Positions 15,653 through 25,248 of a stretch of DNA of 64,000 nt are shown here, in pieces. Origin of the DNA: Psychroserpens jangbogonensis (GTDB lineage: Bacteria > Bacteroidota > Bacteroidia > Flavobacteriales > Flavobacteriaceae); contig NZ_JSWG01000006.1 in the NCBI RefSeq assembly GCF_000797465.1, positions 62,001 through 126,000 on the forward strand, given 5' to 3'. Numbering within the stretch: the first letter of the stretch is position 1; each line of letters begins with the position of its first letter. The notes beneath the pieces are model-generated. The model was given only the letters and a program-made list of their open reading frames with translations, was not told the origin of the DNA and did not search any database. The translations under genes were made by a program, and so were the position numbers.

Positions 15653-16729
15653 ATGAAATATATATATACAATCATAATCATTTCTGCAGCTTTTTTATTA
15701 GCGAGTTGTGGTAGTGAAGATAAAAAGTCCATAGAAGATAATTCTCCCGCAATTGGCGTAAAAGTGAATCAAGTGGAAACAAATGGGAATAGTCCGTTTT
15801 TAAGTGTTAGTGGTAAAATTCAAGCAACCAATAGTGCTGATTTAAGCACAAGGATGATGGGTTACGTAAATAATGTTCACGTAAATGTTGGTGATAAAGT
15901 GCAGAAAGGACAATTATTAGTGTCTATTAATAATACTGATTTACAAGCGAAAAGAGCACAAGTAAATGCAGGTATAACGGAAGCTACTGCTGCTTTTAAT
16001 AATGCACAAAAAGATTACAACCGTTTTAAAAATTTGTTAGCAGATAATAGTGCTTCACAAAAAGAAATGGATGATATGACTGCTAATTTTGAAATGGCTA
16101 AGGCTCGCTTAGAATCTGCAAATCAAATGAAAAACGAAGTAAGTGCACAATTTGCTTATAGCAATATCACTGCACCATTTAGCGGAACAATTACAAGTAA
16201 AAATGTTAAGGCAGGAAACATGGCTAATCCAGGAATTCCATTGATTAGCATAGAAACTCCAGGAGATTTTGAAGTTATGGCAATGGTACCGGAAACTGAA
16301 ATTTTAGAAATTATTAAAGGAACTTCAGTAAGTGTATTAGTGAAATCTATTAACAAAGCGATACAAGGAGAAGTTGCAGAAGTAAGTATCTCAGCAAAAA
16401 ACACGGGAGGACAATATTTAGTAAAAATAGACTTGGATAAAACAAATGCCAATATTTTGTCGGGAATGTTCACAACAGTACAGTTTCCAGTAATGCGAAA
16501 AGGAAAATCTGAAATCACATTAATTCCAACAGAAGCAATTGTAACTAACGGTCAATTATCTGGAGTTTACACAGTAAGTCAGAGTAATACTGCCATTTTA
16601 CGATGGTTGCGTTTAGGCAGATCTTATGGAAATCAAGTTCAAGTATTATCAGGTTTAAATGCAAATGAATCGTATATCGTTTCTGCTGATGGGAAACTCT
16701 ATAATGGAGCTAAAATTACGATTCAATAA
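15653..16729 (+). CDS. RND efflux periplasmic adaptor (HlyD/AcrA family), lipoprotein
   Basis: The 358-residue protein has a lipobox (FLLASCG, Cys about 19) that anchors it to a membrane. A lipoyl-like half (MGYVNNVHVNVGDKVQKGQLL), an alpha-hairpin (about 100-165), the second lipoyl half (NITAPFSGTITSKNVKAGNM) and a beta-barrel domain follow in the usual adaptor order. It bridges the TolC-like duct and the RND pump. The spacing to the TolC gene is 8 bp, and a weak hairpin lies between it and the pump gene. Confidence 0.92.
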   Translation: MKYIYTIIIISAAFLLASCGSEDKKSIEDNSPAIGVKVNQVETNGNSPFLSVSGKIQATNSADLSTRMMGYVNNVHVNVGDKVQKGQLLVSINNTDLQAKRAQVNAGITEATAAFNNAQKDYNRFKNLLADNSASQKEMDDMTANFEMAKARLESANQMKNEVSAQFAYSNITAPFSGTITSKNVKAGNMANPGIPLISIETPGDFEVMAMVPETEILEIIKGTSVSVLVKSINKAIQGEVAEVSISAKNTGGQYLVKIDLDKTNANILSGMFTTVQFPVMRKGKSEITLIPTEAIVTNGQLSGVYTVSQSNTAILRWLRLGRSYGNQVQVLSGLNANESYIVSADGKLYNGAKITIQ

Positions 16730-16745
16730 CAAATAAGTTACGTTA

Positions 16746-16769
16746 AGGATAGAAGTGAAAATCCTTTTT
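16746..16769 (+). terminator. Weak intercistronic hairpin with T tract
   Basis: AAGGAT pairs with ATCCTT over a 10-base loop, followed by TTTTTG. With only six base pairs it may act as a partial terminator or mRNA-processing site between the adaptor and pump genes. It is not a full stop, since no promoter is evident after it. Confidence 0.4.
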
Positions 16770-16836
16770 TTGTTACCATTTATGGCAAAGAAAGATTGAA
16801 ACGAATAGCCTGTTAAAACGCTCAAAAAAAAATAAA

Positions 16837-19800
16837 ATGAAAGAAGGTATCGCAGGAAAAATTGCCAAAGTCTTTATGCAATCAAAGCTTACAGTGCTTT
16901 TAATGATTGTGTTTATGGTAGTTGGTGTATATAGTTCATTTTTGATTCCTCGTGAAGAAGAACCACAAATTGATGTGCCTATGGCAGATATTTTTGTTGG
17001 TTATCCTGGAGCAAGCCCTACTGAAGTAGAATCGCGAGTGATAAAGCCATTAGAACAATTAATTTCGAATATTAAAGGTGTAGAATATGTGTACTCTACG
17101 TCAATGAAAGAGCAAGGTATGGTTATCGTGCAGTTTTATGTTGGCGAAGATATTGAGCGTTCGTTTGTGAAATTATATAACGAGATTAACAAACACATGG
17201 ATCAAATGCCTCAAGGCGTAACGTTTCCGTTAGTTAAAACTCGCGCAATTGATGATGTGCCAATGCTAGGATTAACGCTTTGGAGTGAAACTTATGACGA
17301 TTATCAATTGAGTCAAATAGCTCAAGAATTAGAGTCCGAAATTAAGAAGATAAATGATGTTGCTATTACACATAAAATAGGAGGAAGGAACCGCCAATTA
17401 CGTGTCGTATTAGATAAAGACAAATTAGCAGCAAGCGGCTTGGATTTCTTGTCGGTTTCTGAAATGATTAAGGCAAATAATTCACAATTAGTCTCCGGGA
17501 GTTTTGATAAGAACGACAGTGAATTCCTTGTAAATACTGGAAAATTTTTGGAATCTGTTACTGACGTTGAAAACTTAGTAGTTGGTGTGCAACAAAGTCA
17601 GCCTATTTATCTGAAGCAAGTTGCTAACATTATTGATGGACCTGAAGTGCCTCAAAATTATGTGAGTTTAGGTTTTGGACATGGCAGTGAGAAAGCGTCA
17701 GATTTCAAATCGGAATATCCTGCAGTAACCATTTCCATAGCGAAACGAAAAGGTGCAGATGCTATGAAAATAGCGGAAGTCATTATTGAAAAAGTGAATC
17801 ACTTACGTGCCACTTTAATTCCAGATGATGTTCATGTGGAAGTTACCAGAAACTATGGTGAAACAGCATCACATAAGGTGTCAGAATTACTGTTGCACCT
17901 TATAGGATCTATATTTGCAGTAACTATTGTTGTGATGTTAGCAATGGGTTGGCGTGGAGGATTGGTCGTGTTTTTATCAGTTCCAATTACATTTGCATTG
18001 ACTTTGTTAAGTTATTATATGCTCGATTACACATTAAACCGAATCACGCTTTTCGCTTTAGTATTTGTAACAGGAATCGTCGTTGATGACTCCATTATTA
18101 TTGCCGAAAATATGCATAGGCATTTTAAAATGAAACGTCTGCCATTTAAACAAGCAGCTTTATATGCAATTAACGAAGTTGGTAATCCAACCATTTTGGC
18201 CACATTTACAGTAATTGCGTCTGTTTTACCAATGGCTTTTGTTTCTGGATTAATGGGGCCATATATGGCACCAATGCCAATAGGAGCTTCTATTGCAATG
18301 ATTTTGTCATTGTTTGTAGCCTTGACAATTACACCATATTTAGGTTATATTTTCCTAAAGGAAAAAGATAAGAAAGGGAAAATTGAAAAAGTTGAAAAAC
18401 CATTAGAAGAAACTTTCATATATAAAATTTACAACAAATTTGAACGTCCTTTATTAGAAAGCAAAAGAAAACGGTGGTTATTTTTATTGGGGACTTTTGT
18501 AGTCTTATTGGGAACAATGGTCTTGTTTTTTACCAATTCTGTAGCTGTAAAAATGTTGCCATTTGATAATAAGAATGAATTTCAGATTGTCATAGATATG
18601 CCAGAAGGCACAACCTTGGAGCGCACTGGAGTTGTAACACAAGAAATTGCACAATATCTATCTACACGACCAGAAGTGGTAAATTATCAGAATTATATTG
18701 GGACATCTGCACCAATAACTTTTAATGGTTTGGTGCGTCATTACGATTTGCGTGGTGGAAGCAATATGGCAGATATTCAAGTTAATTTAATTGATAAAGG
18801 AGAGCGTTCTGCACAAAGTCATGATATCGCTAAACTATTGCGTCCAGAGATCCAGAAAATTGCTTCAAAATACAATGCGAATGTAAAATTGGTAGAAGTT
18901 CCACCAGGACCACCAGTATTGTCAACTATTGTCGCTGAAGTTTATGGACCAGATTATGACGAACAAATTAAAGTAGCGAATAGTGTTAAAAACATATTGA
19001 AAAACACAGATGATGTGGTTGATATTGATTGGATGGTAGAAGCAGATCAAACCGAATATCAATTCGACATAAACAAAGAAAAAGCGATGTTGTATGGTGT
19101 TGCACCACAGCAAATAGCGTATACCATGAATATGGCTTTATCCAATAGAGCAATCACGAATCTATATGATGAAGATGCGGTTATTCAAGTTGGGTTGGTA
19201 TTGGCTTTAGATGAAATGGAGAAATCTACAATTAATGATATTTCACAATTAAAAGTCAAGTCGAAACAAGGGAACATGATCCCAATTGCAGATTTGGTAG
19301 AAATTAAACAAACAACAGCTGCAAAAAGTATTTTCCGTAAGAACCAAAAACGTGTGGTTTATGTAATGGCAGATATGGCTGGAGAATTAGAGAGTCCTGC
19401 TTATGCTATTTTAGGAATGGAAGAAAAGTTGAAAGAAATACCCTTACCAAAAGGCTATGAGATTAACGAAATGTATTTGGGTCAGCCAGATTTTGAAGAC
19501 GATTATACCGTAAAATGGGATGGAGAATGGCAAATTACTCTAGAAGTATTTAGAGATTTAGGAATTGCCTTTTTAGGAGCTATCATCCTTATTTACATTT
19601 TGATTGTTGGCTGGTTTCAAAACTTTAAAGCACCAATTGTAATGATGGTTGCCATTCCATTATCCTTAATAGGAATTATTCTAGGACATTGGATAATGGG
19701 AGCATTTTTCACTGCAACATCATTTATAGGTATGATTGCTTTGGCGGGAATCATGGTTCGAAATTCGGTATTGCTGATTGACTTTATCAATTTAAGAACA

Positions 19801-20031
19801 GCTGAAGGTGTGCCATTAAAACAAGCAGCAATTGAAGCAGGAGCAGTTAGAACGACACCAATTTTATTAACGGCAGGAACGGTTGTTATTGGCGCATTTG
19901 TAATCCTGTTTGATCCAATTTTTCAAGGGTTAGCAATTTCGCTAATGGGAGGAACTATTGTTTCAACCGTGTTGACATTATTAGTTGTACCACTTGTGTA
20001 TTATATGATTGAGAAGAAAAATTATAAATAA
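16837..20031 (+). CDS. RND efflux pump permease subunit
   Basis: The 1064-residue protein has the AcrB/MexB-type layout: a first membrane span at 13-33, a large periplasmic loop, membrane spans 2-6 (about 350-500), a second loop and a final bundle. The proton-relay pair is present in TGIVVDDSIIIAEN (Asp417 and Asp418). The opening motif FLIPREEEPQIDVPMADIFVGYPGASPTEVE is typical of a branch of RND pumps of unknown substrate in Bacteroidota and sulfur bacteria. Substrates are not readable. The regulatory link to rhodanese and TauE genes suggests a sulfur-related or stress-generated compound. Confidence 0.93.
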   Translation: MKEGIAGKIAKVFMQSKLTVLLMIVFMVVGVYSSFLIPREEEPQIDVPMADIFVGYPGASPTEVESRVIKPLEQLISNIKGVEYVYSTSMKEQGMVIVQFYVGEDIERSFVKLYNEINKHMDQMPQGVTFPLVKTRAIDDVPMLGLTLWSETYDDYQLSQIAQELESEIKKINDVAITHKIGGRNRQLRVVLDKDKLAASGLDFLSVSEMIKANNSQLVSGSFDKNDSEFLVNTGKFLESVTDVENLVVGVQQSQPIYLKQVANIIDGPEVPQNYVSLGFGHGSEKASDFKSEYPAVTISIAKRKGADAMKIAEVIIEKVNHLRATLIPDDVHVEVTRNYGETASHKVSELLLHLIGSIFAVTIVVMLAMGWRGGLVVFLSVPITFALTLLSYYMLDYTLNRITLFALVFVTGIVVDDSIIIAENMHRHFKMKRLPFKQAALYAINEVGNPTILATFTVIASVLPMAFVSGLMGPYMAPMPIGASIAMILSLFVALTITPYLGYIFLKEKDKKGKIEKVEKPLEETFIYKIYNKFERPLLESKRKRWLFLLGTFVVLLGTMVLFFTNSVAVKMLPFDNKNEFQIVIDMPEGTTLERTGVVTQEIAQYLSTRPEVVNYQNYIGTSAPITFNGLVRHYDLRGGSNMADIQVNLIDKGERSAQSHDIAKLLRPEIQKIASKYNANVKLVEVPPGPPVLSTIVAEVYGPDYDEQIKVANSVKNILKNTDDVVDIDWMVEADQTEYQFDINKEKAMLYGVAPQQIAYTMNMALSNRAITNLYDEDAVIQVGLVLALDEMEKSTINDISQLKVKSKQGNMIPIADLVEIKQTTAAKSIFRKNQKRVVYVMADMAGELESPAYAILGMEEKLKEIPLPKGYEINEMYLGQPDFEDDYTVKWDGEWQITLEVFRDLGIAFLGAIILIYILIVGWFQNFKAPIVMMVAIPLSLIGIILGHWIMGAFFTATSFIGMIALAGIMVRNSVLLIDFINLRTAEGVPLKQAAIEAGAVRTTPILLTAGTVVIGAFVILFDPIFQGLAISLMGGTIVSTVLTLLVVPLVYYMIEKKNYK

Positions 20032-20077
20032 AGAGATTCTGAAACAAATTCAGAATGACATATCAAAAGCTAATAAT

Positions 20078-20383
20078 ATGAAATTAGTCATAGTAACAGC
20101 AGTAGAAGAATTTAATAAAGAGGTATTGAAACTCTTCAAAAAAGCAAATATCAAAAATTTCAGTAGCTCAGAAATTGTAGGTTATAAGAATGAATCCTCA
20201 TTACTGACGGCTTCAAACTGGTTCTCTGTAGAAAAGTCAGGTAATGAATCTAGGCTCTTTTTCTCTTTTACAGAAGATGAGCATATTGATGATTTATTCA
20301 ATTTAATAAAAGAATTTAATTCAAACATAGAAACCAACAATCCTATAAAAGCGATTGTGGTTCCTATCGAAAAGTATATATAA
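20078..20383 (+). CDS. Small PII-like protein of the RND operon
   Basis: ATG 20078 opens 101 codons; the frame reaches back to 20009 inside the pump gene, but the upstream residues are not conserved-looking. The predicted order beta-alpha-beta-beta-alpha-beta (MKLVIVTAVEEF, EVLKLFKKANIKNFSSSEIVGY, SRLFFSFTEDEHIDDLFNLIKEFN, IKAIVVPIEKYI) resembles the ferredoxin-like fold of PII signalling proteins. It recalls DUF3240-type PII-like proteins found beside metal RND pumps in proteobacteria. The T-loop region is short. Its place between an RND pump and DUF2892 suggests it tunes the pump or senses its substrate. The fold assignment is inference. Confidence 0.65.
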   Translation: MKLVIVTAVEEFNKEVLKLFKKANIKNFSSSEIVGYKNESSLLTASNWFSVEKSGNESRLFFSFTEDEHIDDLFNLIKEFNSNIETNNPIKAIVVPIEKYI

Positions 20384-20413
20384 AGAAGACGTTTAATCTT
20401 AAAATTAATTAAA

Positions 20414-20614
20414 ATGCTAAATACATATTTTAGAGTTATAGTAGGAGTAATGGTATTGTTAAGTGTAGTATTAACTGTTTATGTAAGCCAATATTGGATG
20501 TGGTTCACCATATTTATTGGTGTTAACCTTATACAATCGGCTTTTACAAAATGGTGTTTGTTGGAGACTATTTTACAAAAACTGGGTATTAAAAAAGAAG
20601 GAGCTTCCTGCTAG
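20414..20614 (+). CDS. DUF2892 (YgaP-type) inner membrane protein
   Basis: The 66-residue protein has two hydrophobic segments joined by a short loop (VIVGVMVLLSVVLTVYV and WFTIFIGVNLIQSAF), followed by TKWCLLETILQKLG. This matches DUF2892, which elsewhere is fused to rhodanese (YgaP) or encoded beside sulfide- and persulfide-responsive genes. The conserved cysteine sits just after the second span. It is the last gene of the TolC/RND operon and is followed by a strong terminator. It supports a sulfur-related role for the operon. Confidence 0.85.
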   Translation: MLNTYFRVIVGVMVLLSVVLTVYVSQYWMWFTIFIGVNLIQSAFTKWCLLETILQKLGIKKEGASC

Positions 20615-20671
20615 ATTGATAAATAGAGCAACCATTTATTTCATAGTTATAAACGAAATTGAAGAAAATAA

Positions 20672-20706
20672 AAAACGCGCACTTAATAAGGTGCGCGTTT
20701 TTTATT
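20672..20706. terminator. Bidirectional terminator
   Basis: AAAACGCGCAC pairs with GTGCGCGTTTT over an eight-base loop, with an A tract before and a T tract after. It separates the RND operon from the minus-strand dnaN unit and is nearly identical to the hairpin at 14183-14214. Confidence 0.9.
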
Positions 20707-20737
20707 TTATGTATTAGATATCTAAATAGCAAAATAA

Positions 20738-20977
20738 TTATTTGCCTATATCCTCAATTTCTTCTTTTGGAGTTTGTTTAGAAGTCCATTTCAAGGCATA
20801 TTTAAAAAAAAGGAATCCAAATACTACTGTTAATACAATTGCTGTTATTATTTCAGCAGTCTCAATGGTACTTCCACCTCTTCGTCCTATAACTAGGCTT
20901 AAAACATTTCCAATGGCGCTTAAAACGCATAAAATGCCAAATAGAAAAAAGAAAACACCTAGAATTTTTTTAAACAC
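20738..20977 (-). CDS. Small two-span membrane protein downstream of dnaN
   Basis: A GTG start 4 bp after the dnaN stop codon opens 79 codons. The product has two hydrophobic stretches (ILGVFFFLFGILCVLSAIGN and AEIITAIVLTVVFGFLFFKY) around a Gly-Arg-rich loop, and a charged tail ending in KEEIEDIGK. No family is recognised. The close spacing to dnaN and the membrane-protein composition suggest a real gene co-transcribed with dnaN. Confidence 0.65.
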   Translation of the reverse strand: MFKKILGVFFFLFGILCVLSAIGNVLSLVIGRRGGSTIETAEIITAIVLTVVFGFLFFKYALKWTSKQTPKEEIEDIGK

Positions 20978-20981
20978 TGAA

Positions 20982-22100
20982 TTAACTATTCAGCATTACT
21001 GGCATTACCAACATTGTAACTTGCTCACCTTCATCTAAGCCATCAATAGGAGTTAAGATTCCAGCTCTATTTGGTAAGCTCATCTCTAATTGAACTTGAT
21101 CGGCACTTAGGTTATTTAGCATTTCTGTTAAAAAACGAGAGTTGAAACCTATTTGCATATCATCACCTTGATAATCACAAGTTAAACGTTCTTCAGCTTT
21201 ATTTGAGTAATCAATGTCTTCAGCAGAAATGTTTAATTCTGATCCAGCAATTTTTAAACGGATTTGATGTGTTGTTTTATTTGAAAATATACTCACACGA
21301 CGAACAGAGTTTAAAAATTGAGTTCTGTCTATAGTAAGTTTATTCGGGTTCTCTTTAGGAATTACAGCTTCGTAATTTGGATATTTTCCATCAATTAAAC
21401 GACAAACTAAGATTGAATTCTCAAAAGTGAATTTTGCATTAGAATCGTTATATTCAATAGTTAAAGCATCATCACTCGTTGCTAAAATTCCTTTTAAAAG
21501 ATTTAAAGGCTTTTTAGGCATAATAAATTCAGCTACCTGATCTGCTTTTACATCTTCACGAGTATATTTTACCAATTTATGTGCATCAGTAGCAACAAAA
21601 GTTAAACCTTCAGTAGAAAATTGAAAAAACACTCCACTCATTACTGGGCGTAAATCGTCATTTCCAGCTGCAAATATAGTTTTGCTAATTGCAGTTGCTA
21701 AAATATCGCCTGCAATAGCAGTAGTACTTGGATTATCAAGTTCTACAGCTTTAGGAAATTCTTTACCATCAGCATATGCTAAAGCATACTTACCATGATT
21801 TGAACTAATTTCAACAGTGTTGTTTTCTTCAACGACAAAAGTTAAAGGTTGCTCAGGAAACGTTTTTAACGTATCTAACAGCAAACGTGCAGGTAATGCA
21901 ATACTTCCATCTTCATCACTTTCAACATCTAAAGTAGATGACATAGTGGTTTCGAGATCACTAGCAGAAACTGTAAGTTTTGAATCTTTCAATTCAAAAA
22001 GAAAATTATCTAAAATAGGAAGTGTATTAGAATTATTAATGACACCACCTAATACCTGTAATTGTTTCAATAAATATGTACTTGATACTATAAATTTCAT
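20982..22100 (-). CDS. dnaN: DNA polymerase III beta subunit (sliding clamp)
   Basis: The 372-residue length is standard for the bacterial clamp. The start MKFIVSSTYLLKQLQVLGGVI, the three repeated clamp domains and the C-terminal MLVMPVML segment are typical. It forms a ring dimer that tethers DNA polymerase III and many repair enzymes to DNA. It is encoded alone here, not beside dnaA or gyrB, which is usual in Flavobacteriaceae. A consensus -7 box lies 28-35 bp upstream, and a small membrane protein gene follows 4 bp downstream. Confidence 0.97.
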   Translation of the reverse strand: MKFIVSSTYLLKQLQVLGGVINNSNTLPILDNFLFELKDSKLTVSASDLETTMSSTLDVESDEDGSIALPARLLLDTLKTFPEQPLTFVVEENNTVEISSNHGKYALAYADGKEFPKAVELDNPSTTAIAGDILATAISKTIFAAGNDDLRPVMSGVFFQFSTEGLTFVATDAHKLVKYTREDVKADQVAEFIMPKKPLNLLKGILATSDDALTIEYNDSNAKFTFENSILVCRLIDGKYPNYEAVIPKENPNKLTIDRTQFLNSVRRVSIFSNKTTHQIRLKIAGSELNISAEDIDYSNKAEERLTCDYQGDDMQIGFNSRFLTEMLNNLSADQVQLEMSLPNRAGILTPIDGLDEGEQVTMLVMPVMLNS

Positions 22101-22127
22101 GTGTATTTATATAATAGAATTGAACAA

Positions 22128-22135
22128 CAAATATA
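22128..22135 (-). promoter_or_regulatory. -7 promoter box (TATATTTG) of dnaN
   Basis: On the minus strand TATATTTG matches TAnnTTTG exactly. The expected transcription start near 22123 gives a leader of about 23 nt. The rest of 22101-22306 shows no other clear feature. Confidence 0.65.
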
Positions 22136-22306
22136 TTTCATTAAACTGATAATCTTAAGCCTTATTTATATAATTTTATTAACACTTCATCATTAATTTT
22201 ATTTAAAGCATTTAATACTGTTTCTAATCTTAGATATAGTGCATTAAATTAACACTTGTTAGTTTATTCGTATTAAATGATTTATTTTTAAAAAAAAATT
22301 GAATTT

Positions 22307-25225
22307 ATGAAAAAAAGTACGTTTAAAGTACAACTTGTACTTACGATATGTTTATGCATGTCTTTTAGTTTGTTTGGACAAACTCCAGATCAAAAAAGGG
22401 CTATTGCAGAAACTTATGATCAAGAGTTATTAGCACAATTAGCTTTAGAATATTCTAGAACATTTAAAGAAGATTTCGAAGCGGCTAAAGCATATGCTGC
22501 TGTAAATAATATTCCGGTGTTTATTGAAAGAGAAAATGGAGGAATAGCCGTATTACATAAAGTTTTAGCTGATGGTTCATTATTGTATACGTCTACAACA
22601 AACCAAGGAGCAGCAAGGACAGTAGGAGCAAACAAATTGTATCCTGGTCCAAGTCCTTTAGATCTTGAAGTTGAAGGTGAAGGTATTGTTCTTGGTATTT
22701 GGGATGGTGGATTAGTTTTACCTACTCATGAAATGCTTGGAGGTAGAGTACAACAAATTGATGGTGCAACTGGACTTAGTAATCATGCAACTCACGTGTC
22801 TGGAACTATGATTGGTTCAGGAATTCCAGACTCAGCAGCAAAAGGTATGGCGCCAAAAGCAACCTTACTTGCTAATGATTTTGATAATGCTATGGGTGAA
22901 ATGACACCTCAAGCTGCAGCAGGACTTATTTTATCTAATCATTCTTATGGTATTCCAGCTGGAAATGTAACAATTCCATTTTTAGGAAGTTATACTAATG
23001 GAGCTAGATCTTTAGATCAACTACTTTATAATACACCTTATTATATGCCAGTGTATTCTGCAGGTAATGATAGAAATTCAGGTGTTAATACTTCCGACAA
23101 TGGTTATGATCTTTTAACAGGAGACAAAAATGCGAAAAATAATATCGTAGTTGCAGCAGTAAATACTGTAAACAATTATACTGGACCAGCAAGTGTGGTT
23201 ATGTCAAACTTTAGTAGTTGGGGACCATCTGATGATGGTAGAGTAAAGCCAGATATTTCTGCCAAAGGCGTAAATACTTATTCTTCTCTTGCAAATAATA
23301 ATGATTCTTATGGTTCTATGAGTGGTACATCTATGGCTGCTCCAAGTGTAACAGGAACTTTAGCTTTATTACAAGAATTATATAGTGATATTCATGGTAA
23401 CTTTATGAAGTCTGCTACATTAAAAGGCTTAGTTATACAAACTGCTTTAGAAGCAGGTACAGATCCAGGACCAGATGCTAGATTTGGTTGGGGTTTACTT
23501 AATGCAGAAGCTGCTGCTCAAGCATTACTTGATGAAGATTTTGAGTCATTAGTTTACGAGAATTCATTAGCAAATTCAGGAACGTACACTAAAACAGTGA
23601 CTTCAAATGGTGTTGACCCTTTAATTGTAACTATTGCATGGACTGATCCTCCCGGAAATGCTAGTGGTGCTGAAGATGATACAACTCCTCGTTTAGTTAA
23701 TGACTTAGATTTAGTTTTAGAAGACCAAGGCGGAAATTTATTTTACCCATGGAGACTTATTCCAGGTTTAAACTCTTCTCCAGCTATTAGGTTTACAACC
23801 AATGACACTGATAATGTTGAAAAAGTAGAGGTTGATGTTCCATCTGGAGACTATATTATAAGAGTTACTCACCAAGGAAATTTATTAAACGGTATGCAAG
23901 ATTATTCTCTTATTGCTACTGGTATTTCTGAATCTGATTTTACATACACACCTGATAACATCAGAAAAGAATCATGTGCTGATCAAGTGGCTCTATTTGA
24001 GTTTAACTATGAGTCAAGTGATACTTATATAGGACCAACAACTTTATCTGTAAGCGGATTACCAGCTGGTGCTGTAGCTACGTTTACTCCATCAGTAATT
24101 ACTACAGATGAAGATTTTATTCTTGAAATATCAAATTTAAATTCAATTGGTGCTGGAATATTTCCTTTTACAGTTATTGCTTCAGGTTCTTCGTTAATAA
24201 AAGAAACTGATATGGAATTAGAAGTAATTGGTGCAGATCCTTTAACTAACCCAGTTTTAGATTATCCTAACAATGGAGAAACAGAAGTATTTATATTCCC
24301 TACATTAAATTGGGATACGGTTGCAAATGCATTAGAATATTTAGTTGAAGTGTCTTCTACATCTGATTTTTCAACAATTGTTTTTGAAACAACAACTACT
24401 GAAACTAATGTTGGTGTTCCTGGCTTAGATAGTAATATCGTTTATTTCTGGAGAGTAAAGCCTTTATCAGAATGTGTTGAAGGTAATTTTACTGATGCAT
24501 CATTTACTACAGAAAGCGTCAGTTGCTCTAATGTAGTTACTGCTCAAGATACACCTTTAGCGATTAGCCTTATACCTAATGAAATTCAATCGGTAATTAC
24601 TATTCCAGCTGCTGATGATGTTTTAATAGGAGATATCAATGTAACTGTGAATTTAAATCACACATGGTTAGGAGATTTAACGATTAGCCTAATTAGTCCT
24701 TCTGGAACAGAAGTTATACTAATGGATGGTGTTTGTGGTGAAGCTAATAATATTGATGTAATTTTTGATGATAGTGGAATTGTTTTTGAATGTGCTGATG
24801 ACACACCTGCTGTAACTGGTATATTGAAAGGTCAAAATTTATTGACACCTTTTATTGCTGAAAATTCTGTCGGAAATTGGACGTTAAGAGTTGTTGATGG
24901 ATTTAATGATGATGGTGGAGCGTTAAACAATTTTGCAATAGAATTTTGTTCTACAGCTGGACCTTTAAGCATTGCTGATAATAAACTAGAAGGTTTTGAA
25001 TTATTCCCTAATCCAGCAAAGGATTACTTCGAATTTACATTACAAAATCAATTTAGTAATGTAAAGCTTGGAATTTATGATATCAATGGAAGAGCTTTAA
25101 TTTCAAAATCATTTAATAGTCAGGATAGAAAAATAGTTGATACTACTAGTTTATCTGCAGGAATATATTTTGTAGAGATCAATAGTGGGAATCAAATAGG
25201 AGTAAAGAAGCTTATTATTAAATAA
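22307..25225 (+). CDS. Secreted subtilisin-like (S8) protease with P domain and T9SS tail
   Basis: The 972-residue protein has a signal peptide (to about SLFGQ) and a subtilase domain with all three catalytic motifs: Asp133 in GIWDGG, His163 in NHATHVSG and Ser342 in SGTSMAAPS. A jelly-roll segment follows, then a fibronectin-like segment (about 650-740) and a proprotein-convertase P domain (about 750-880; LNHTWLGDLTISLISPSG, VGNWTLRVVDGFNDDGG). A type A sorting domain ends it (LFPNPAKDYFEFTL to GVKKLIIK). It probably digests proteins outside the cell after T9SS export. It is monocistronic, with a terminator 25 bp downstream. Confidence 0.93.
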   Translation: MKKSTFKVQLVLTICLCMSFSLFGQTPDQKRAIAETYDQELLAQLALEYSRTFKEDFEAAKAYAAVNNIPVFIERENGGIAVLHKVLADGSLLYTSTTNQGAARTVGANKLYPGPSPLDLEVEGEGIVLGIWDGGLVLPTHEMLGGRVQQIDGATGLSNHATHVSGTMIGSGIPDSAAKGMAPKATLLANDFDNAMGEMTPQAAAGLILSNHSYGIPAGNVTIPFLGSYTNGARSLDQLLYNTPYYMPVYSAGNDRNSGVNTSDNGYDLLTGDKNAKNNIVVAAVNTVNNYTGPASVVMSNFSSWGPSDDGRVKPDISAKGVNTYSSLANNNDSYGSMSGTSMAAPSVTGTLALLQELYSDIHGNFMKSATLKGLVIQTALEAGTDPGPDARFGWGLLNAEAAAQALLDEDFESLVYENSLANSGTYTKTVTSNGVDPLIVTIAWTDPPGNASGAEDDTTPRLVNDLDLVLEDQGGNLFYPWRLIPGLNSSPAIRFTTNDTDNVEKVEVDVPSGDYIIRVTHQGNLLNGMQDYSLIATGISESDFTYTPDNIRKESCADQVALFEFNYESSDTYIGPTTLSVSGLPAGAVATFTPSVITTDEDFILEISNLNSIGAGIFPFTVIASGSSLIKETDMELEVIGADPLTNPVLDYPNNGETEVFIFPTLNWDTVANALEYLVEVSSTSDFSTIVFETTTTETNVGVPGLDSNIVYFWRVKPLSECVEGNFTDASFTTESVSCSNVVTAQDTPLAISLIPNEIQSVITIPAADDVLIGDINVTVNLNHTWLGDLTISLISPSGTEVILMDGVCGEANNIDVIFDDSGIVFECADDTPAVTGILKGQNLLTPFIAENSVGNWTLRVVDGFNDDGGALNNFAIEFCSTAGPLSIADNKLEGFELFPNPAKDYFEFTLQNQFSNVKLGIYDINGRALISKSFNSQDRKIVDTTSLSAGIYFVEINSGNQIGVKKLIIK

Positions 25226-25248
25226 AGGTAATTACTTCTCAATTATAA

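Noticed and set aside
20517-20717. Open frame overlapping the DUF2892 gene and the terminator
   Set aside because: It is out of frame with the DUF2892 gene and runs through the terminator hairpin.
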